From a virus, in IMG/VR virus record IMGVR_UViG_3300032073_005220, positions 1 to 64,000 of that record: a stretch of DNA of 64,000 nucleotides; one strand, written 5' to 3'. Under the pieces are notes generated by a model, which was given only the letters and a program-made list of their open reading frames with translations, ran no database searches and was not told where the DNA came from. Shown one piece after another: positions 58,622 through 64,000 of the stretch (position 1 is the stretch's first letter; the number at the start of each line of letters is the position of its first letter). The position numbers and the translations under genes are program-made.

Positions 58622-59717
58622 AGATAAAAAACTAGACTTTGACGATGTTTTAATCAGACCCAAAAGATCTACACTTAAAAGCAGGTCTGAAGTTTTGTTA
58701 AACAGAAAAATGAGATTCCCTCACTCTAATAGAGAATTAGATTGTGTTCCGGTCATTGCTGCTAACATGGACACTACCGGATCATTTTCTATGAACGATA
58801 CCCTTTCACAGTTTGATTGCATAACCTGCCTGCATAAACACTACACGGTTGAACAATTGCTTAGATATTTTAGGAATAAAAAACCATACGCTTTTTATTC
58901 TACAGGAATCTCTGAAACAGACATAGATAAACTTACATGCGTATATGATAAATTACAAGTTAAGCCGAACCTATGTATTGATGTGGCCAATGGCTACAGT
59001 GAAAGATTTGTTACTACAATAAAACGAATTAGAGATTGGTATCCCGATATTATTATTATGGCAGGAAATGTTGTTACTCCAGAAATAACAGAAGAGTTAA
59101 TATTTCATGGTGGTGTTGATATAGTAAAAGTAGGAATAGGATCAGGAAGTGTTTGTACTACCAGACTTAAAACTGGAGTAGGCTACCCTCAACTATCTGC
59201 CATAATGGAATGTGGAGATGCTGCTCATGGATTAAATGGACATATTTGTAGTGATGGAGGATGCAAAACTCCTGCCGACGTATGCAAAGCATTTGGAGCC
59301 AATGCAGATTTTGTAATGTTGGGAGGCATGTTGGCAGGTACCGACTGTTGTGAAGGAGAATGGAAATATGAATATAGATGCCATACAGCAGGCGAAGACG
59401 ACAGACGTAATCAAGAGTGGTGGCAACCTTATGATCCCGGCTATCTAACAGATAAAAGGAAAGTGTCTCTGTCTTTTTATGGCATGAGCAGTAAGGAGGC
59501 TATGATTAAACACAATGGAGGCGTGGCCGATTATAGAACGAGCGAAGGCAAATGTGTTGCAATACCATACAAAGGAACAACTAAAGATTGCATTCAAGAT
59601 GTTCTTGGAGGTATTAGAAGTGCTTGCACTTATGTTGGAGCAAATAAGCTGAAAGATTTCAGCAAAAAAACAACTTTTATCAAAGTCAACAATACTCACA
59701 ATAAGGTTTTTTCATGA
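58608..59717 (+). CDS. guaC: GMP reductase / IMP dehydrogenase family (GuaC-like)
   Basis: The 369-residue TIM-barrel enzyme has LDFDDVLIRPKRSTLKSRSE at the start, VPVIAANMDTTGSFSMND, and the catalytic loop VKVGIGSGSVCTTRLKTGVG near residue 185 with the active-site Cys, then YPQLSAIMECGDAAHGL and VMLGGMLAGTD. CTTR-x-x-TGVGYPQLSA is typical of GMP reductase rather than IMPDH, and there is no CBS domain. It converts GMP to IMP using NADPH. It is a complete enzyme by length. Confidence 0.85.
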   Translation: MKILEDKKLDFDDVLIRPKRSTLKSRSEVLLNRKMRFPHSNRELDCVPVIAANMDTTGSFSMNDTLSQFDCITCLHKHYTVEQLLRYFRNKKPYAFYSTGISETDIDKLTCVYDKLQVKPNLCIDVANGYSERFVTTIKRIRDWYPDIIIMAGNVVTPEITEELIFHGGVDIVKVGIGSGSVCTTRLKTGVGYPQLSAIMECGDAAHGLNGHICSDGGCKTPADVCKAFGANADFVMLGGMLAGTDCCEGEWKYEYRCHTAGEDDRRNQEWWQPYDPGYLTDKRKVSLSFYGMSSKEAMIKHNGGVADYRTSEGKCVAIPYKGTTKDCIQDVLGGIRSACTYVGANKLKDFSKKTTFIKVNNTHNKVFS

Positions 59718-60772
59718 ATATGCACGTTATGGCCCCTATAGCACAAACAGGATATGGTTATGTTAGTATCAATATTATAAAATCTTTAGTTAAGAATAAT
59801 CACAACTTATCTATAACTCCAATAGGAGGTTCCATAGGAGCAGAGTCTCAAGAAGAATTTGATTTGTTTAAAGATTGTTACGGAAAACTCCCGGATTACG
59901 ATGAGTCTGTATTAAAAATTTGGCATCAATTTGATTTATTACAAACAGTCGGAAGAGGTAAATATTTTGCTTTACCTTTCTTTGAAGTTGATACTTTCAA
60001 CAAAAGAGAACAATATCACTTAAATTTTCCAGACGAACTAATAGTGTCCTGTCAATGGGCAAAACAAGTTATAGAAAATAACAACATAAGTAAACCAGTA
60101 AATGTCGTCCCTATGGGTGTTGACACCACTATATTTAGACCTAGACCAAAGCAAGACCTATCTGATAAATACGTTTTTGCCACGGTAGGAAAGTGGGAAA
60201 AGAGAAAGTGTCACGATACTATTATTGATTGTTTTAATAAAGCATTTTCAACAGAAGATAATGTTGAACTGTGGTTGCTAACACAAAATCCTTTCCTCAA
60301 TGAGGAAGCTGAAAAGTTTTGGCTAGAAAAAGTAACCAATAGCCCTTTAAGAGATAAGATACAAGTATATAAGAGGTTAGACACTCATGAGTCTGTCGCT
60401 GAATTCATGTCTCAAACAGACTGTGGAATATATTTATCTCGCGGAGAAGGTTGGAATATGGAGTTGTTAGAAGCAATGGCTATGAATAAGCCTGTAATCG
60501 CAAGTAATTTTTCTGCACATACAGAATATTGCAATAATGATAATTCTATGTTAGTCGATATAGATGAGCTAGAGGAAGCCAATGACGGTAAATGGTTTTT
60601 TGGAGGATCTAAATGGGCCAAAATAGGACAGAATCAAATAGATCAAACAGTTGATCACATGAGAAGGTGTTATAAAGAGAGGATTAAGACTAACGAATCT
60701 GGCTTAAATACAGCGAGATCTCTAACTTGGTCAAATACCTCTGAGCAAATAGCTAAAATCATGGGAGGCTAG
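59714..60772 (+). CDS. GT4-like glycosyltransferase
   Basis: The 352-residue GT-B protein has APIAQTGYGYVSINIIKSLV at the start, the strand-loop NVVPMGVDTTIFRP near residue 132, ATVGKWEKRKCHDTII near residue 155 and GIYLSRGEGWNMELLEAMAM near residue 238 (E-x-x-x-x-x-x-E donor site). Length and motifs fit GT4. It ends the glycan island and overlaps guaC by ATGA. Confidence 0.8.
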   Translation: MNMHVMAPIAQTGYGYVSINIIKSLVKNNHNLSITPIGGSIGAESQEEFDLFKDCYGKLPDYDESVLKIWHQFDLLQTVGRGKYFALPFFEVDTFNKREQYHLNFPDELIVSCQWAKQVIENNNISKPVNVVPMGVDTTIFRPRPKQDLSDKYVFATVGKWEKRKCHDTIIDCFNKAFSTEDNVELWLLTQNPFLNEEAEKFWLEKVTNSPLRDKIQVYKRLDTHESVAEFMSQTDCGIYLSRGEGWNMELLEAMAMNKPVIASNFSAHTEYCNNDNSMLVDIDELEEANDGKWFFGGSKWAKIGQNQIDQTVDHMRRCYKERIKTNESGLNTARSLTWSNTSEQIAKIMGG

Positions 60773-60784
60773 TTTTTTAGAGGT

Positions 60785-60800
60785 GTATAATATATTATAC
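60785..60800. repeat. 16-base perfect palindrome
   Basis: GTATAATATATTATAC (60785-60800) reads the same on both strands and overlaps TATAAT-like boxes. It lies 22 bases before the next ATG, in a GGTGTAT context, so it may combine a promoter -10 element and an operator. Confidence 0.55.
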
Positions 60801-60821
60801 AGTTTATATATAGGAGACGTT

Positions 60822-61340
60822 ATGCCTTTACCATCAAAAAAAGATTCAGAGAAAAAATCAGAGTTCATGCAACAGTGCATGAGTAGTCCTAAAATGAAAA
60901 AAGAGTTTTCAGATACTCAACAGAGACTAGTTGTTTGCATTAAACAATCTCAAGCCTCTGAAGAAATGTTGGTAGAAAAAGTTTGCGACCAGCTATATTA
61001 TATGGGCGCTTGCTGGAATGAAGAATGGAATGAATTTACACAAGATATTATACTGTCTGGAGATGGAGTAATAGATGAAGAAGGTAAAAGTTTAGGTGCA
61101 GAGTATCAGGGCAGAAAAGTTACCTTGAATAAACCTTTTAGAACTCCTGATGGACCAAAAAAGAGAAGTGTTTATGTCAAAAACGACAAAGGCAATGTGG
61201 TTAAAGTCAATTTTGGTGATCCTAATATGAAGATTAAAAAGTCTGATCCAGCACGACGCAAAAGTTTTAGAGCTAGGCATAATTGTAGTAATCCTGGCCC
61301 TAAATGGAAGGCCAGATACTGGTCTTGTAAGGCGTGGTGA
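60822..61340 (+). CDS. conserved phage protein with basic Trp-rich C-terminus
   Basis: The 172-residue protein has an N-terminal Lys/Ser-rich region, a Cys/Trp-containing middle (KVCDQLYYMGACWNEEWNEF), LNKPFRTPDGPKKRSVYVKN and VVKVNFGDPNMKIKKSDPAR, and ends RKSFRARHNCSNPGPKWKAR then YWSCKAW. The last block recurs in uncharacterised proteins of many phages. The ATG at 60822 follows TAGGAGA. A structural or capsid-associated role has been suggested for such proteins but is not provable here. Confidence 0.62.
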   Translation: MPLPSKKDSEKKSEFMQQCMSSPKMKKEFSDTQQRLVVCIKQSQASEEMLVEKVCDQLYYMGACWNEEWNEFTQDIILSGDGVIDEEGKSLGAEYQGRKVTLNKPFRTPDGPKKRSVYVKNDKGNVVKVNFGDPNMKIKKSDPARRKSFRARHNCSNPGPKWKARYWSCKAW

Positions 61341-61341
61341 T

Positions 61342-62019
61342 ATGTCAAATATTATTAAACACACTTCAGACATTTTTGAATTAGACGCTTTACAATACGC
61401 ACAAGGATTTAATTACGATAAATCTATATATCAAAGAGTTGAGTTTGCTGAATTAGAAGATATAAATTTATTTGATATAGTTCAGGCTCCTCTTAGAAAT
61501 TCAAGCGACGAGACTAAGAGGGAAATTAATGATATTCTTAAAATTACACAAAACAGAACTCCCGAAGAAATAGAACTAGTTCATAAGGTTGATTCTGATC
61601 CTCTGCTTTTATATTATCCTGTAATTGATCGACTAAATATGGTCTTAGACTTAAAAGCATTTAATACTATGTATTATCATTCTCTTTCTGAAATGGTTGA
61701 CCATTTGAAGTTTTATTACAATAGACCTAGACCATACCAATTAGCTAATATATTATCTGTAAACATCAATAGAATTATTACTAAAACACATAAAACGCCT
61801 TCCTATCCTAGCGGACATACTATGTATGCTGCTTTGGCCTCAGAAATGCTTTCAGATAAATATCCACAACATAAGGCAGAGTTGCAAAAGTTATCATTAA
61901 TGACCGGACACGCAAGAGTATTACAAGGAGTTCACTACCCTTCAGATAATATTGCTAGTATCAAAATTGTAAATAAAATTTTCCCTAATATTAAAAAGTA
62001 TTTTATGGAGCAAGGCTAA
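61342..62019 (+). CDS. PAP2-family phosphatase
   Basis: The 225-residue protein has the three PAP2 signature segments: KFYYNRPRPYQLA near residue 126 (K-x-x-x-x-R-P), TPSYPSGHTMYAALA near residue 153 and GHARVLQGVHYPSDNIAS near residue 191, containing the histidine and aspartate nucleophile system. These enzymes remove phosphate from lipid or nucleotide substrates. The lack of strong transmembrane helices suggests a soluble, class A-like phosphatase. Confidence 0.8.
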   Translation: MSNIIKHTSDIFELDALQYAQGFNYDKSIYQRVEFAELEDINLFDIVQAPLRNSSDETKREINDILKITQNRTPEEIELVHKVDSDPLLLYYPVIDRLNMVLDLKAFNTMYYHSLSEMVDHLKFYYNRPRPYQLANILSVNINRIITKTHKTPSYPSGHTMYAALASEMLSDKYPQHKAELQKLSLMTGHARVLQGVHYPSDNIASIKIVNKIFPNIKKYFMEQG

Positions 62020-62020
62020 C

Positions 62021-62464
62021 ATGAATTATAAAGAAATCTTTAACAATATACAAAATCAAATATCCGAAAACAAGGAAGAGGAAAATACTAAAGATACCAA
62101 ACTGGAACAATACAAAAAAGATTTTTTAGATATGAATGTAGGTTCTCTTAATGCCATAATGAATCATGCTAAGTCTATTCTAGAGTCACTTGATGATGAG
62201 TCCATAAAAGAAAACTTGACAGAAAGCTGGTTACAGGGTAAAATTGCAGTAACAGAAGATTACATGCGAACAATTCATGATTTTGTAAAGTATGCGTCTT
62301 CAAATGACGATGATACTAAAGCGACCAATCGACCTGGATTATGGGAAAACATTAGAAGAAAGAAACAAAGGGAAGGAGACAATTATAAACCAGCCAAACC
62401 CGGCGATCCAGACAGACCAACGCCAGAGCAACTGAAAAGAGCTCAAAAGAAAAAGAAAAAATAA
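62021..62464 (+). CDS. hypothetical protein with charged C-terminus
   Basis: The 147-residue protein is helical and hydrophilic: IFNNIQNQISENKEEENTK, SLNAIMNHAKSILESLDDES and LTESWLQGKIAVTEDYMRTI, ending in a basic Pro/Lys tail (RPTPEQLKRAQKKKKK). The LTExWLxGKI...EDY pattern is known from small phage proteins, sometimes near capsid genes. Function is unknown. Confidence 0.5.
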   Translation: MNYKEIFNNIQNQISENKEEENTKDTKLEQYKKDFLDMNVGSLNAIMNHAKSILESLDDESIKENLTESWLQGKIAVTEDYMRTIHDFVKYASSNDDDTKATNRPGLWENIRRKKQREGDNYKPAKPGDPDRPTPEQLKRAQKKKKK

Positions 62465-62501
62465 CTTATAACTATATTTAATTTAAAAAGGATTTAAAAG
62501 G

Positions 62502-63092
62502 ATGGATAAACAATTTGACTCTTTGGACACTTATATACAACTAGCGAAGAAAACCATTTCTAAGTTTGCTCCCAAATTTTATAATGGACTAGCTGCTGAA
62601 ATGCTTTCTAATGAAGATGCTATTTCTGATATAGCTACGGCTATTATGTCTGCTGATTGGAAATTTGATTCAAATAGAGTAGGTCCAACAGGTTTGAAAA
62701 AAACTCAATACTCGTATAGAAATCAGTGCGTTATATGGGCTATGAAAACTTATGTTACCCATAAGTATAAACAAAAAACTCATTCAAGTTTAGATTATGA
62801 CATAGGAGATAAAGACACCTTGTCTAAAACTATTCCAGACCATAAAAGTTCCGACCCTTTCGATATTATTATGGAAAAAGAAGAAAAACAAAATCTTAAA
62901 CAAAACCTAGAAGATATATTAGAATCTGATATCTTAAATGATAAACAAAGAAATCAAATCAAAATGTATTACTACGAAGGCAATACTTTGTCTCAAATAG
63001 GGAAAAAGTTTGGAGTCTCCAGAGAAGCGGTACGTCAAAACATTAAACGTGGGCTACAAAATATTAGAAAACTAGAAAAATGCTATTGTTAA
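62502..63092 (+). CDS. sigma-70-like RNA polymerase sigma factor
   Basis: The 196-residue protein has a region 2-like segment near residues 30-90 (DAISDIATAIMSADWKFDSN, SYRNQCVIWAMKTYVTHKYK) and a region 4 helix-turn-helix near residues 150-190 (LNDKQRNQIKMYYYEGNTLS, then QIGKKFGVSREAVRQNIKRG). No region 1 or 3 is obvious. It probably redirects host RNA polymerase to phage promoters, perhaps the GGTGTAT class; that link is an inference. Confidence 0.7.
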   Translation: MDKQFDSLDTYIQLAKKTISKFAPKFYNGLAAEMLSNEDAISDIATAIMSADWKFDSNRVGPTGLKKTQYSYRNQCVIWAMKTYVTHKYKQKTHSSLDYDIGDKDTLSKTIPDHKSSDPFDIIMEKEEKQNLKQNLEDILESDILNDKQRNQIKMYYYEGNTLSQIGKKFGVSREAVRQNIKRGLQNIRKLEKCYC

Positions 63093-63496
63093 AAAATATA
63101 TATAATTATTTAGTTAATATTGTGTTCGGACAAACTATATCTCATCAAAAGAACTCAAATGGAGTCTCTTTTTATATAGACTCTAAAAACAATATAATGA
63201 TGAATGTAGACATATCTGATCCAGACACTTTGTCTTTAGAAGAAATAAATAATGACGCAGAAAAAACCGCTCAAGTAATTACTTCTATTATTAATGGAGA
63301 CATGAATACTCAAATATTAAAATTTATTAAGAAATCTGCTAAGACAACAGAGACTAGCCCTAACAGTAATCTCTTTTTCCAAAATGTTTTATCTTATCAC
63401 GAAATGCAACAAAAAGAAAAGCTTGATAATATCAAGAGTGCTCTTTATGATAAAGTGGTAATTAGACCGTCGGAAGCTTTTAATAGATATGTTTAA
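63080..63496 (+). CDS. hypothetical protein
   Basis: The 138-residue protein overlaps the sigma-like gene by 13 bases. NGVSFYIDSKNNIMMNVDIS and NDAEKTAQVITSIINGDMN suggest an alpha/beta fold. It lacks membrane helices. No function is recognised; its position after a sigma factor fits a late gene. Confidence 0.5.
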   Translation: MLLLKNIYNYLVNIVFGQTISHQKNSNGVSFYIDSKNNIMMNVDISDPDTLSLEEINNDAEKTAQVITSIINGDMNTQILKFIKKSAKTTETSPNSNLFFQNVLSYHEMQQKEKLDNIKSALYDKVVIRPSEAFNRYV

Positions 63497-63935
63497 TACT
63501 GAAGACATAGATGACAGAGAAAATATTATTGTGTGGGAGAAATGGATAGATCCTTATTTGCAGACTATACAAGATTCTGTGCCCACGGGAGACGAAGACG
63601 ATGAAGATTTAGAAGAAGAGTATTTAGAAGATGAAGAAGAGTTAGAAGAATACGGCGCTGTAGACAAACTAGGTAAGTTTAGAGCCATCGCAACACCTAT
63701 GGGTATTATCCCTATTAATGAATCTACTGCAAGCGGTAAGATATTTAACTTTTGGGTTGGTCATACAAATTTTGATATAACTAATGCCTTAGCCTTAATA
63801 ATAGAGGAAACACCAGGGGTAGAAACTCTGGACGTTTTTACAAGATATAGGTTTCGGATTGGTATAGGCAAAGCTTTTCATGATTCTAAAGTAATGAGAG
63901 ACATTAATTCAAGAGTATATAATTATTTAATATGA
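63489..63935 (+). CDS. hypothetical protein with acidic segment
   Basis: The 148-residue protein has an acidic stretch (DEDDEDLEEEYLEDEEELEE, about residues 35-54) and a C-terminal region (IFNFWVGHTNFDITNALALI) with hydrophobic strands. The pattern FWxGHTNFDI resembles small conserved proteins of T4-like phages, but I cannot name it. It overlaps its neighbours. Confidence 0.5.
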   Translation: MFNTEDIDDRENIIVWEKWIDPYLQTIQDSVPTGDEDDEDLEEEYLEDEEELEEYGAVDKLGKFRAIATPMGIIPINESTASGKIFNFWVGHTNFDITNALALIIEETPGVETLDVFTRYRFRIGIGKAFHDSKVMRDINSRVYNYLI

Positions 63936-64000
63936 CACAAATCAACAACGAGTCAGACCTATACAACATTCACAACTTATGCATAGATGCAAAAAGTAGA
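63932..64000 (+). CDS. partial gene at the window edge
   Basis: A frame starts at ATG 63932 (overlapping the previous stop by ATGA) and stays open to the end: MTQINNESDLYNIHNLCIDA and on. Nothing can be said about its product. Confidence 0.45.
   Translation, partial: MTQINNESDLYNIHNLCIDAKSR

Noticed and set aside
1-64000. CRISPR array
   Set aside because: No evenly spaced direct repeats were seen on reading the window.
1-64000. Transposon or insertion sequence
   Set aside because: No transposase or flanking inverted repeats were seen; the only mobile-type gene is a single HNH endonuclease.
1-64000. Chromosomal fragment of a planctomycete rather than a phage
   Set aside because: rIIA, rIIB, the density of tiny overlapping genes and strand organisation fit a large phage better, though no virion structural gene is present to prove it.

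Overview
The window looks like an internal stretch of a large, AT-rich, T4-like bacteriophage genome. It holds adjacent rIIA- and rIIB-like genes, a flavin-dependent thymidylate synthase, an ATP-dependent DNA ligase, UV-damage endonuclease, a RuvB-like helicase, a small sigma-like factor, a tmRNA, a tRNA and dozens of small orphan genes. Coding is very dense, mostly on the + strand, with many stop/start overlaps (ATGA, TAATG). No terminase, portal, major capsid, tail or replicative polymerase gene is visible. A DUF1559 pseudopilin with an N-terminal type IV pilin methylation motif and a C-terminal H-X9-DG motif, a family strongly associated with Planctomycetes, suggests a planctomycete host. 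The phage and host assignments are inferences from gene content; no database search was possible.

Layout. 1-10.1 kb: nucleotide, repair and regulatory genes (thyX, methyltransferase, nuclease-like gene, uvdE, small zinc-ribbon and HTH proteins), the tmRNA, glmS and DNA ligase. 10.1-15.3 kb: a first glycan module with a 2OG-Fe(II) oxygenase, two two-domain glycosyltransferases and two sulfotransferases. 15.3-19.7 kb: an HhH-GPD-like glycosylase, a run of tiny genes including a PspC-like protein, a block of exported proteins (thioredoxin fold, HExxH protein, then a CAP-domain protein) and tRNA-Leu(UAA). 19.7-24.1 kb: two nucleotide-sugar epimerases/dehydratases, the pseudopilin, a kinase-like protein and DUF6899. 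24.1-31.6 kb: rIIA, rIIB, a tRNA-like fragment, RuvB-like ATPase, a reductase, a membrane-anchored small protein and an actin-like ATPase. 31.6-60.8 kb: a very long glycan island of glycosyltransferases of several folds, sugar-nucleotide enzymes (GMD, NeuA-like, HAD-nucleotidyltransferase fusion), cupins, methyltransferases, a DegT-like protein, a second 2OG oxygenase and two exported or candidate proteases. Most of the genes from 34.6 to 42.7 kb are on the - strand. Near the right end are a nucleoside 2-deoxyribosyltransferase-like gene and guaC. 60.8-64 kb: a conserved phage protein, a PAP2 phosphatase, a sigma-like factor and unknown genes.

How it may work together. GlmS makes glucosamine-6-phosphate, and the dehydratases, cytidylyltransferase and nucleotidyltransferase could make activated sugars. 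The many transferases, sulfotransferases and oxygenases could assemble or decorate a glycan on the virion or the infected cell. The exported proteins could act on the host envelope. ThyX, GuaC and the deoxyribosyltransferase-like protein point to nucleotide-pool control. Expression appears to use sigma70-like promoters (TTGACA, 16-17 nt, TATAAT-like), several sharing a TCACAGGA leader box, and possibly a second signal class built on GGTGTAT.
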